Assembly: GCA_003486285.1 (NCBI GenBank)
Contig: DNGH01000225.1
Coordinates: forward strand, 414-12,799
Reading direction: 5' to 3'
DNA length: 12,386 nt
Source: Actinomycetota bacterium
GTDB taxonomy: Bacteria; Actinomycetota; Acidimicrobiia; Spongiisociales; UBA11373
A program made the position numbers and the translations under genes. Shown here piece by piece: positions 6,542 to 12,386 of this stretch; the stretch's first letter is position 1; every line of letters starts with the position of its first letter. Below the pieces are notes generated by a model. The model made no database searches. It was given only the letters and a program-made list of their open reading frames with translations, and was not told the DNA's origin.

Positions 6542-7789
6542 ATGACATCCCTGTGGCATCCGTTTTCAAGCATGGCTGCGGTCGATGGAGCCGAACTCGT
6601 CATCGAGCGAGGCGACGGCGTGTACGTCTGGGACGACTCGGGGAAGCGCTACATCGACGGCACGGCCAGCCTCTGGTACTGCCAGGTGGGCCACGGCCGC
6701 AGCGAGATCATCGAGGCGATGCGCACCCAGGCGCTCCAGCTCGAGGCGTATCACACGTTCGGCGACTTCGCCAACCCTCCCGCCCTGGCCCTGGCGGAAC
6801 GCATCGCCGGCTATGCACCGGATCCCCGCAGCAAGGTGTTCCTGACCAGTGGTGGCTCCGACTCGATCGACACCGCCGCCAAGATCGCCCGGCGCTACTT
6901 CCAGCTGACCGGAGAGCCCGAGCGCACCGTCCTCATCACCCGGGCGATGTCGTATCACGGGATGCACGGATACGGCACCTCGCTGGGCGGAATCCCCGGC
7001 AACGCCGACGGCATCGGCCCCCTCACGCCGGACGTGGTGATGGTGCCCTGGGACTCCGTCGATGCCCTCAGCGAGACCATCGATCGCACCGGAGCCGATC
7101 GCATCGCCGGGTTCTTCTGCGAGCCGGTGATCGGAGTGGGCGGGGTGCGGCGGGCCCCGGAAGGCTATCTCAAGGAGGCCCGGGCGCTGATCGCCGAGAC
7201 CGGCGCCCTCTTCGTCGCCGACGAGGTGATCACCGGGTTCGGACGCGTCGGGGACTGGTTCGCCTCGCGCCGCTTCTCGCTCGAGCCGGATCTGATCGCA
7301 TTCGCCAAGGGCGTCACCTCGGGTTACCTCCCCGCCGGCGGCGTGATCGCGGCGCCCCGGGTCTGGGCACCGTTCTACTCCGCCGGCGCCGCCATCTTCC
7401 GGCACGGTTACACCTACAGCGGACACCCGACGGTCGCCGCCGCGGCTCTGGCGAACCTGGATCTCATCGCGGGCGAGCAGCTCTGCGCGCGGGCGCTCGA
7501 GTGGGAGACCAAGCTCGTCGAAGGGCTCGACACGCTTCTGGATCATCCGCTGGTGGCGGGCCATCGCTCCGGGGTGGGATTCCTCGGGGCGATCCTGCTC
7601 GACCCCAAGCGGCTCGCCGCCGACCCCGACCTCCCGGTGAAGGCGTTCAAGGCGGTGCGCTCCCGGGGCGTCATCAGCCGGGCGATCGCAGGCGAGGCGC
7701 TCCAGGTGTCGCCGCCGCTGACGATGACGGATGCCGAGTTCGAGGAGATGCTGGCCGGGATCCGACGCGGATTGGACGACCTGGGCTAG
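6542..7789 (+). CDS. Class III PLP-dependent aminotransferase (omega-amino acid type)
   Basis: Seen: 415 aa. The N-terminus LWHPFSSM is typical of class III transaminases. The phosphate-binding region is TSGGSDSIDTAAK (102-114), followed by YHG (138-140), CEPVIGVGG (193-201), the cofactor-pairing Asp227 in VADEVITGFGR, and the Schiff-base lysine Lys256 in FAKGVTSGYLP. Then come GYTYSGHP (289-296) and an intact C-terminal domain. Family knowledge: class III enzymes move an amino group from an omega-amine or omega-amino acid (beta-alanine, GABA, taurine, diamines) to pyruvate or 2-oxoglutarate. The sequence does not settle which. The usual SGSEA in this family reads SGGSD here. The gene is monocistronic: a repeat-rich region lies upstream and a convergent regulator lies 34 bp downstream. 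Confidence 0.92.
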   Translation: MTSLWHPFSSMAAVDGAELVIERGDGVYVWDDSGKRYIDGTASLWYCQVGHGRSEIIEAMRTQALQLEAYHTFGDFANPPALALAERIAGYAPDPRSKVFLTSGGSDSIDTAAKIARRYFQLTGEPERTVLITRAMSYHGMHGYGTSLGGIPGNADGIGPLTPDVVMVPWDSVDALSETIDRTGADRIAGFFCEPVIGVGGVRRAPEGYLKEARALIAETGALFVADEVITGFGRVGDWFASRRFSLEPDLIAFAKGVTSGYLPAGGVIAAPRVWAPFYSAGAAIFRHGYTYSGHPTVAAAALANLDLIAGEQLCARALEWETKLVEGLDTLLDHPLVAGHRSGVGFLGAILLDPKRLAADPDLPVKAFKAVRSRGVISRAIAGEALQVSPPLTMTDAEFEEMLAGIRRGLDDLG

Positions 7790-7823
7790 CCGGCTCGCCC
7801 GGCGTCACGTGGCGGCAGCGGCT

Positions 7824-8030
7824 TCAGTCGAGGTACTCGCGACCGGCCGGGATCAGGTGCATGGCTTCGCGTACCATGCGCTCGACCACCACGCTCACGT
7901 TGACGTTCTCTGACCGGGCCCGGGCCCGCAGCACCCGCACCAGGGACGGGGGCAGCCGCAGGTCGAGTCGCTCGCGTGGCTCGGTCCACTCGGCGGGAGC
8001 GGGTCGTCCCCAGTCGGCGAGTTCGTACAT
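7824..8030 (-). CDS. Ribbon-helix-helix (CopG/Arc-type) regulator
   Basis: Seen: 68 aa. Residues about 20-57 read as a ribbon-helix-helix fold. A strand, LDLRLPP (22-28), is followed by helix A (SLVRVLRARARSE), a turn at NVNVS, and helix B (VVVERMVREAM). The alternating L-L-L of the strand and the hydrophobic spacing fit CopG/Arc-type proteins, which dimerise and put the strand into the major groove. The start ATG at 8030 has a GGAGG seven bases upstream. No toxin gene lies next to it: the aminotransferase gene converges on it and the gene upstream encodes a lipoprotein. It is therefore more likely a lone regulator or orphan antitoxin. A perfect palindrome sits at its predicted transcription start, which suggests autorepression, the usual habit of this family. 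Confidence 0.75.
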   Translation of the reverse strand: MYELADWGRPAPAEWTEPRERLDLRLPPSLVRVLRARARSENVNVSVVVERMVREAMHLIPAGREYLD

Positions 8031-8040
8031 GTCTCCGCCT

Positions 8041-8064
8041 CCGAATCACACGAATGTGATTCGG
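8041..8064. promoter_or_regulatory. Perfect 24-bp palindrome, probable operator of the RHH gene
   Basis: CCGAATCACA (8041-8050) and TGTGATTCGG (8055-8064) are exact inverted copies around CGAA. The site is AT-rich compared with its surroundings. It lies between the TAGCGT -10 candidate and the ribosome site, covering the expected transcription start. It has no following T tract, so an operator fits better than a terminator for the upstream lipoprotein gene. Confidence 0.6.
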
Positions 8065-8069
8065 ATTCC

Positions 8070-8075
8070 ACGCTA
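8070..8075 (-). promoter_or_regulatory. -10 candidate (TAGCGT) of the RHH gene
   Basis: TAGCGT on the minus strand fits TANNNT. It lies 5 nt ahead of the palindrome and 39 nt ahead of the start codon. Transcription would begin inside the right arm of the palindrome. No clear -35 is seen. Confidence 0.4.
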
Positions 8076-8118
8076 ACCACCGAGCGCGCGATCTGTGGGT
8101 ATTTCCGCGGACGGCGCG

Positions 8119-8694
8119 CTAGGTGCGGGAGGCGGTGAAGGTGCCCTCGGCCAGGCCGGCGATCACATAGGCCCCGGTGAACTCCCCGTCGGCAAAGTCG
8201 CCCTCGAGGGTGAGCTCGAGGCCCCCCGCTCCCGGCACCGCCGGTGCGATCACGGTGAGGTGGCCGGCTCCGTCGATCGCGACCGTGTAGTCGCCGAAGA
8301 GCGGATCGTTCCCGGCGTAGGGACCGGCGGCGGTGAGGTCGAATTCGGCATGCAGCGGATCGGGATCGGCGGCGCCAAAGACGTTGCCGCCGAGATCGAG
8401 CACCAGCGTGGCCCGCGCCGTTGCGGGGTCGACGCCGAAGTCGACGGCGATGGTGCCACTGGAATCGAAGGTCGTGTTGTGCCACTCCCCCGCATAGGTG
8501 CCGGCGTAGTCGGTGGCCGCCGCCACCCGTGCCGCCACCTCGTCCAGGCTGGTCGTCGTGGCAGCAGTCGTGACCACGGCGGCGGTCGTGGTCGGTGCCG
8601 CGGTGGTCACGGTGGCGGTGGTGCCCGACGAGTCGTCGCCACAGGAGCCGGCGATCAGGATCAGAGACAGAACGGTGAGCGCGCCCCGACGCAT
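8119..8694 (-). CDS. Predicted secreted lipoprotein of unknown function
   Basis: Seen: 191 aa. The N-terminus has a basic start (MRRG), a hydrophobic core (ALTVLSLILIAG) and a cysteine at residue 18 in IAGSC. This reads as a lipoprotein signal, although Ala rather than Leu stands at -3. A low-complexity linker rich in Thr, Ala and Val follows (about 23-49), typical of actinobacterial surface lipoproteins. The remaining 140 residues alternate polar and hydrophobic positions with many Gly and Asp, suggesting a small all-beta domain (for example GTYAGEWHNTTFDSSGTIAVD). I recognise no catalytic motif. The ATG at 8694 has GAGGGG upstream, and a TAGGCT -10 candidate lies about 30 nt ahead. It is transcribed towards the RHH gene but separated from it by 88 bp and that gene's own promoter. 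Confidence 0.75.
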   Translation of the reverse strand: MRRGALTVLSLILIAGSCGDDSSGTTATVTTAAPTTTAAVVTTAATTTSLDEVAARVAAATDYAGTYAGEWHNTTFDSSGTIAVDFGVDPATARATLVLDLGGNVFGAADPDPLHAEFDLTAAGPYAGNDPLFGDYTVAIDGAGHLTVIAPAVPGAGGLELTLEGDFADGEFTGAYVIAGLAEGTFTASRT

Positions 8695-8722
8695 GCGATC
8701 CCCCTCGAATCGACTGGCTCAG

Positions 8723-8728
8723 AGCCTA
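8723..8728 (-). promoter_or_regulatory. -10 candidate (TAGGCT) of the lipoprotein gene
   Basis: TAGGCT on the minus strand is the same hexamer as at 4616-4621. It would give a leader of about 20 nt that carries the GAGGGG ribosome site. Confidence 0.4.
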
Positions 8729-8760
8729 CCGGGCCGGGGCTCGGTCTCTGCGGAAGGCGT

Positions 8761-8788
8761 CCGGGCCGCCCTCTGCAGGGCGGCCCGG
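8761..8788 (-). terminator. Terminator hairpin of the sulfur-relay operon
   Basis: CCGGGCCGCCCT (8761-8772) and AGGGCGGCCCGG (8777-8788) form a perfect 12-bp GC-rich stem with a CTGC loop on the + strand. It begins 28 nt after the stop codon of the last operon gene. No T run follows, as is common for actinobacterial terminators. It also insulates the lipoprotein promoter. Confidence 0.7.
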
Positions 8789-8816
8789 TGGTTCCCAAGG
8801 GGAGGAAGCGCCGCGC

Positions 8817-9347
8817 TCAGACGAAGATGACCTGGGCGTCTTCGGCGAGCTCGAGGAAGCTCGCCACGTTGATGATCTCCTCGACGCCGTCGTGCATGTC
8901 CTCCTTGGTGAGGCCCATCATGTCGACGGACATCTTGCAGGCCCACAACTTGGCGCCGCTCTCCACCAGCATGTCGAGGAACTCGGGCACCTCGGGCACT
9001 CCCTGAGCCGCGATCTGCTTCTTGAGCATCTTGGTGGCCATGCGGGTCATCCCCGGCAGGCCGCCCATGCCCTGGGGCATCGAGATCCCGAACCGTCCCG
9101 GCGGATGCATCGCCGTGTTCCCCAGGAGGGTGAACTTGAGGTGGTGCATCGTCTTCTTGTTGATCATGTCCATGCCCCAGAAGGTGAAGAAGATGTGGGT
9201 CTCGATCCCTTCACCGACGGCCCCGTTCGCCATGATCAGCGCCGGGTACGCCATGTCGAGGTTGCCCTTGGAGCAGATGAAGCAAATCTTGCGGTCGCTG
9301 CCCTCGGTCATGAAGGCGGGAACCTGTGGCTTGGTTTCGGTGGTCAT
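8817..9347 (-). CDS. DsrE-family (DsrE/DsrF/DrsH-like) sulfur-relay protein
   Basis: Seen: 176 aa. CFICSKGNLDMAYPALIMAN (22-41) and HIFFTFWGMDMI (51-62) are hallmarks of this large DsrE-like family. They are followed by a Met- and Gly-rich loop (GISMPQGMGGLPGMTRMATK, about 87-106) and ACKMSVDMMGL (136-146). Cys25 and Cys137 are at the positions family members keep; Cys22 gives an additional CxxC with Cys25. Family knowledge: DsrE-type proteins hold sulfane sulfur as a cysteine persulfide and pass it between partners such as TusA and DsrC. The protein has no signal peptide and is probably cytoplasmic or membrane-associated. It is the last gene of the operon, 22 nt after the DsrC-like gene, with AGGAG ahead of its ATG. 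A terminator hairpin follows. The family is near certain; the actual donor and acceptor are inferred. Confidence 0.9.
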   Translation of the reverse strand: MTTETKPQVPAFMTEGSDRKICFICSKGNLDMAYPALIMANGAVGEGIETHIFFTFWGMDMINKKTMHHLKFTLLGNTAMHPPGRFGISMPQGMGGLPGMTRMATKMLKKQIAAQGVPEVPEFLDMLVESGAKLWACKMSVDMMGLTKEDMHDGVEEIINVASFLELAEDAQVIFV

Positions 9348-9369
9348 GGTTCGATCTCCTCTTCTGCGC

Positions 9370-9687
9370 CTAGATGCAGCCCTTGGGCTTGGGCAGCCCC
9401 GAGACGTACGCCATCTTCTTGCCTGGCTTCTGCGGAAACAGCTCGAACAGCCGCTTGGTGGTGACCCCGGCGTTCGACGAGATCCGGCGCAGCGTCGCGG
9501 TCTCGCCTTCGGCGGCGAAGTCCGTCCGCAGATACCGGATCACCAGCCAGTGGTCGGGGGTCAGCTCGTCGATGCCGACCTGCTTGGCCAGCGTCGGCGC
9601 CAGGTCCTCGGTCCACTCCGCGGGATCCGTCATGAATCCCTCGTCGTCGACGTGGACCTCACGTCCGGCGATCTGTGTGGTGCTCAT
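9370..9687 (-). CDS. DsrC/TusE-family sulfur carrier with a single C-terminal cysteine
   Basis: Seen: 105 aa, the family's normal length. DEGFMTDPAEWTEDLA (15-30) and ELTPDHWLVIRYLR (41-54) are typical of DsrC/TusE. The C-terminal arm ends GLPKPKGCI, with the penultimate Cys104. Eleven residues before it, where dissimilatory DsrC has its second cysteine (A-C-R-x-A-G-L-P-K-P), this protein has Ala93 (M-A-Y-V-S-G-L-P-K-P). It therefore cannot form the intramolecular disulfide or trisulfide and should work as a one-cysteine carrier, as in TusE. Family knowledge: the penultimate Cys accepts sulfur from DsrE/Tus partners. The ATG overlaps the stop of the DUF1641 gene (ATGA) and has AGGAG just upstream. 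No dsrAB or tusBCD genes are in the window. Confidence 0.93.
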   Translation of the reverse strand: MSTTQIAGREVHVDDEGFMTDPAEWTEDLAPTLAKQVGIDELTPDHWLVIRYLRTDFAAEGETATLRRISSNAGVTTKRLFELFPQKPGKKMAYVSGLPKPKGCI

Positions 9688-10388
9688 CGTCTCTCCTCTT
9701 GTGTGATGGCAACGGGTTCCGGGCTGCCGCCGAGACCGCGCAGGAGGCCGAGCGCCCGGTGCATTCCGAGCTTGACCTCCGGATCGCGCATCTCGCGCAA
9801 CAGGCGGAACATCGAGACCTTGTCGGGTTCGTCGCCCGTGGTAGCGACGCGGACCGTGCGCTGGAGCATCAGCATGATCTCGGGCTGGGTCATCTGCTTG
9901 ACCGTCTCCAGGATCAGCACGACGTTGCCGCCCAACTGGCGCAGGTCGTCCTCGTCGAATGAGGTGACCACGCGATCCAGCACCTCGAGCAGGCCCGCGG
10001 CGAAGTCGAAGTATCCCCGCCTGCCCAGCTCGTCGAGGCGGGTGATCATCGACTCGAACACCACGCCGCCGACCTCGCCCACCTCGCCGGCCAGTTCCGA
10101 GACCGACACCAGCGTCCCCACGGAGCGCTCCAATTGCGGGGCGGCCTCGGCCAGCCGGACCATGAGCCCGATGACGGCATCGGTGTCGATCACGGTGGAG
10201 TCGAGGCGCTCGATGGTGCGCTCCATGGCTCGAGCCGCCACCGGGGTCAGGTCGGCCGAGAAGTCCGCCCAGCTCTGCCGGGCGCGGCGGTCGTTCTCGG
10301 TGCACTGGATCAGCTTCTCGACCCGGGCCGCCAGGTCTTCGACCCTGGTGACGAGCTCGTCCATGTTGGGCTGAGTGAGGGTGGTCAC
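9684..10388 (-). CDS. DUF1641 domain protein
   Basis: Seen: 234 aa, largely helical. The N-terminal 30 residues (MDELVTRVEDLAARVEKLI) look like a coiled coil with one cysteine (Cys29). The C-terminal third has MTQPEIMLMLQRTVR and MFRLLREMRDPEVKLGMHRA followed by LLRGLG. These match the DUF1641 signature, a 'DP-v..Gl......lr.LG' helix pair. Family knowledge: DUF1641 proteins occur beside formate-dehydrogenase-like and sulfide:quinone-oxidoreductase-like genes; no biochemical role is established. The start is GTG at 10388, overlapping the stop of the flavoprotein gene as GTGA. The frame is open upstream to 10469, but that is inside the flavoprotein gene. Placement directly after the flavoprotein suggests a partner or scaffold for it (inference). 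Confidence 0.8.
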   Translation of the reverse strand: MTTLTQPNMDELVTRVEDLAARVEKLIQCTENDRRARQSWADFSADLTPVAARAMERTIERLDSTVIDTDAVIGLMVRLAEAAPQLERSVGTLVSVSELAGEVGEVGGVVFESMITRLDELGRRGYFDFAAGLLEVLDRVVTSFDEDDLRQLGGNVVLILETVKQMTQPEIMLMLQRTVRVATTGDEPDKVSMFRLLREMRDPEVKLGMHRALGLLRGLGGSPEPVAITQEERR

Positions 10389-11617
10389 GCCGACTCCTTT
10401 CCGGCCAGCAGCATCCGGCTGGGCAGAGGCAGGTCCTTGCCGCGCAGCAGGACGTTCCAGTACGTCCACCGGAACATGAGCTTGCCCCAGTGGTTCATCT
10501 CGCTCTCCTCGAGCAGGGTGAAGGGCCCGATCCCGGGGAGGGGGAACTTCCCTGGGAGCGGTTCGGTGGTGTAGTTGAAGTCGATCAACATCGCCTTGCC
10601 GAAACCCGACTCGATGAAGCAGTTGGCATGCCCATCGAACGTCTCCAGCGGCGCCAGGCCCCGGATCCCCCGCAGGAAGTTCGCGGTGAACACCTCGGAG
10701 GCGAAGTGCGCCACCGATCCGGCCTTGGAAGTCCCGATCTCGGCGGCGTCGCCGACGGCGAACACGTTGGGGTGCTCCTCCATGGCGAAGGTGGCCTTGT
10801 CGACGGGGATGTGGTTCAGCTCGTCACCGAGTCCGGAGCGGGCGACGAAGTCGGCGCCCATGTTCACCGGGATGGTGACCAGGAGGTCGTAGGGCACCTC
10901 GCGCTCGTCGTAGGAAACCACCACCCCGCGGTCGGCATCGACCCGTTCGGTATAGAAGTCCGTCTCCAGGCCGATCTTCTTGTCGTCGAGGAGATGGCCG
11001 AGGCGGCGCGACGACACCGGCTTGGTGAAGGCGCCGGAGAGCGGGGTGGTGTACACGATCTCGCTCCGATCCCGCAGCCCCCGCTCCTGGAGCCACCAGT
11101 CCATGAGGAACACGAACTCCAGCGGCGCCACCGGGCACTTGAAGGGGAGTTCCATGACGTCGACGACCACGCGGCCACCTTCGAAGCTCTCCATGCGGTG
11201 CGCCAGAGCCATCGCACCTTCCAGCGTGTAGAAGTCGTGAATCGAGTCGCGCCAGGCGTCACCGAGCAGGCCGGCGGTCTGCTCGGGGCGAGGCGAGGTC
11301 CCCGTGGCGATGATCAGGTAGTCGTACTCCAGTTCAACGCCGGTGCTAAGGACGACACGCTGGCGGGCGGTGTCGACCTGCTCGATCGGGGCCAGCACGA
11401 ATCGCACCCCGGAGGGGATGAAGTCACGCCGGGCCCGGATCACGTCTGCGGAGTGATACATGCCGAAGGGGATGAAGAGCAGGCCCGGCTGGTAGATGTG
11501 GGTCTCGTCCTGATCGACGATGGTGATGTCCCACTCGGCCGGGTCGAGATGGGGACGGAGGCGGTTGACGGCCATCGTGCCGGCGAGACCGGCTCCGAGC
11601 ACCACGAGCTTCTTCAC
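10385..11617 (-). CDS. SQR-like FAD-dependent pyridine nucleotide-disulfide oxidoreductase
   Basis: Seen: 410 aa. The FAD-binding GAGLAG motif is at 8-13. HIYQPGLLFIPFG (40-52) is typical of sulfide:quinone oxidoreductases. YDYLIIATG (98-106) and VFAVGDAAEIGTSKAGSVAH (285-304) complete the FAD folds. Cys161 (PFKCPVAPLE) and Cys333 (ANCFIESG) sit where SQR has its sulfur-bridge pair (Cys160 and Cys356 in Acidithiobacillus). The third SQR cysteine, near 128, is absent. A Trp- and Tyr-rich amphipathic segment at about 374-392 resembles the C-terminal membrane anchor of SQRs. Family knowledge: SQR oxidises sulfide to sulfane sulfur and passes electrons to quinone. The start is GTG at 11617 with AAGGAG six bases ahead; it overlaps the regulator's stop (GTGA). 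It could instead be a related persulfide or unknown-substrate flavoenzyme. Confidence 0.87.
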   Translation of the reverse strand: MKKLVVLGAGLAGTMAVNRLRPHLDPAEWDITIVDQDETHIYQPGLLFIPFGMYHSADVIRARRDFIPSGVRFVLAPIEQVDTARQRVVLSTGVELEYDYLIIATGTSPRPEQTAGLLGDAWRDSIHDFYTLEGAMALAHRMESFEGGRVVVDVMELPFKCPVAPLEFVFLMDWWLQERGLRDRSEIVYTTPLSGAFTKPVSSRRLGHLLDDKKIGLETDFYTERVDADRGVVVSYDEREVPYDLLVTIPVNMGADFVARSGLGDELNHIPVDKATFAMEEHPNVFAVGDAAEIGTSKAGSVAHFASEVFTANFLRGIRGLAPLETFDGHANCFIESGFGKAMLIDFNYTTEPLPGKFPLPGIGPFTLLEESEMNHWGKLMFRWTYWNVLLRGKDLPLPSRMLLAGKESA

Positions 11618-12366
11618 GGTTGGCTCCTTCGTTCAGCGATTTCGGCGATGGCGGAGAGCTTGCCCGCCACCGTGCCCGCCTCGTCGGCGATCTGGGAAAC
11701 CAGCAGCGCGACCCGGGGCAGCAGCCCGAGCAGACGGGCCTGCTCGGAATGTGCCAGGCGGTACACCTCTTCGGCGTGGCCGGAGAAGACCTCCTCGGCT
11801 ACACCCAGGCCGGCGGCGATGGAGCGCACCGTGGCAGGCGCCGGCGGCCAGGCATCGGGGGCCACTCCCCCGGCGATGACCATGCCGAGGAGCCGGGTGT
11901 CACGCCGGACGAATGCCCGGGCGCAGAGGAATCCGAATTCACTCGGCCCGAAGCGGGGCACGAGATCGGGCGCCGAGGCGTACTTCTGCCACGACGAGAT
12001 GCAGCGAGGCAGCGCGGCGGGATCGGCGGCGACCGCATCGAACAGCCCGCAGGGGTTGGCCACCGCCGTGAGCGGGCGGCCATCCATGTCGGTGATGACC
12101 ACCATGACGCCCAGCGCCGCCGCGGCGAGTTCGGCGACCGCGGTGGCGACATCCGGGGAGACCAGGTCCCGCAGGTTGTGCTCGATGCGCATCACCGCGC
12201 CACCGGTGTCGACCCCGAGCCACCCCAGCACCGCATCCTCGGGGAAGCGCCACTGCCGGCCCACCTTGACCGCGGGGAGGCGGCCATCCTCCGCCATCCG
12301 GTAGATCGTCGACTTGTCGACCCGGATCAGCTCCTGGATGTCCTTGGCGGTGAGGTAGGTCACCAT
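11614..12366 (-). CDS. Excisionase-type HTH fused to a PocR-like sensor domain; predicted operon regulator
   Basis: Seen: 250 aa. Residues 3-50 form an excisionase/MerR-like winged helix: YLTAKDIQELIRVDKSTIYR, then a wing ending GRQWRFPEDAVLGWL. After a short linker, residues about 62-175 resemble the PocR sensory domain, with DMDGRPLTAV, Cys106, Cys122 (PRCISSW), Cys148 (FGFLCARAFV) and LLGMVIAGG. The C-terminal 70 residues are helical. Family knowledge: PocR-type domains sense small ligands, and the three cysteines are at the positions many members keep. The inference is a sensor of sulfur species or redox state that controls the four genes behind it. The ATG at 12366 is followed by GTG, so the start could be one codon later. 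There is no strong ribosome site in the 20 bases left, and the promoter lies outside the window. Confidence 0.8.
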   Translation of the reverse strand: MVTYLTAKDIQELIRVDKSTIYRMAEDGRLPAVKVGRQWRFPEDAVLGWLGVDTGGAVMRIEHNLRDLVSPDVATAVAELAAAALGVMVVITDMDGRPLTAVANPCGLFDAVAADPAALPRCISSWQKYASAPDLVPRFGPSEFGFLCARAFVRRDTRLLGMVIAGGVAPDAWPPAPATVRSIAAGLGVAEEVFSGHAEEVYRLAHSEQARLLGLLPRVALLVSQIADEAGTVAGKLSAIAEIAERRSQP

Positions 12367-12386
12367 CCCGCCCGGCCCTGCGTCTG

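Noticed and set aside
6255..6569. N-terminal extension of the 65-aa protein to 170 aa
   Set aside because: The extension is translated through the inverted repeat and heptamer arrays and overlaps the aminotransferase start; the strong AGGAGGG at 6254 decides the start.
7789..7803. GCCGG/CCGGC hairpin after the aminotransferase gene as terminator
   Set aside because: The stem is only 5 bp with no T tract, well within chance for this composition.
7824..8030. Toxin-antitoxin pair around the RHH gene
   Set aside because: No small toxin-like ORF lies on either side; the neighbours are a convergent aminotransferase and a lipoprotein.
8041..8064. CRP/FNR-type site in the palindrome
   Set aside because: The half-sites are in the wrong order (TCACA then TGTGA, 4 nt apart) compared with TGTGA-N6-TCACA.
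10490..12304. 604-codon open frame on the plus strand
   Set aside because: It lies antisense to the flavoprotein and regulator genes, whose motifs are intact; no domain or ribosome site is visible in it.

Overview
This is a high-GC window, by eye about two thirds G+C. Codon third positions are almost all G or C, genes overlap by 4 nt (ATGA/GTGA), and several genes carry a TANNNT -10 box 6 to 8 nt before the ATG with no Shine-Dalgarno, which suggests leaderless transcripts. Together these point to a chromosomal segment of a free-living actinomycetote, possibly an acidimicrobiia-like lineage. The phylum call is inference from style; no rRNA or marker gene is present. I see no phage, IS, tRNA or CRISPR.

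Left part (1-6055), housekeeping and catabolic genes. The end of a SixA-like histidine phosphatase is translationally coupled to an MFS exporter-like transporter. These converge, sharing a CTAG, on a nucleoside hydrolase. The nucleoside hydrolase is divergent from a proline-racemase-fold enzyme whose active-site pair is Cys/Thr, so it is most likely trans-3-hydroxy-L-proline dehydratase. Next come an MscS-family channel and a HAD-type purine 5'-nucleotidase-like protein.

Middle part (6056-8728). A 65-aa hypothetical protein lies on the minus strand. It is followed by a 287-bp intergenic region with an imperfect inverted repeat and two separate heptanucleotide tandem arrays, the second of which supplies a -35-like box for a class III aminotransferase. 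Then come a solitary ribbon-helix-helix regulator, with a perfect 24-bp palindrome at its predicted transcription start, and a Thr-rich lipoprotein.

Right part (8761-12366), the most interesting region. It is a tightly coupled five-gene minus-strand operon: an excisionase-type HTH fused to a PocR-like sensor domain, an SQR-like FAD oxidoreductase, a DUF1641 protein, a DsrC/TusE-type sulfur carrier and a DsrE-family protein. It ends in a perfect 12-bp terminator hairpin. The first four genes overlap by 4 nt each. The simplest reading is a regulated sulfide or sulfane-sulfur oxidation and relay module: the flavoprotein would oxidise sulfide or persulfide at the membrane, and DsrE and DsrC would carry the sulfur. 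The DsrC keeps only the penultimate cysteine, and DUF1641 has no established function, so the module's chemistry is open.
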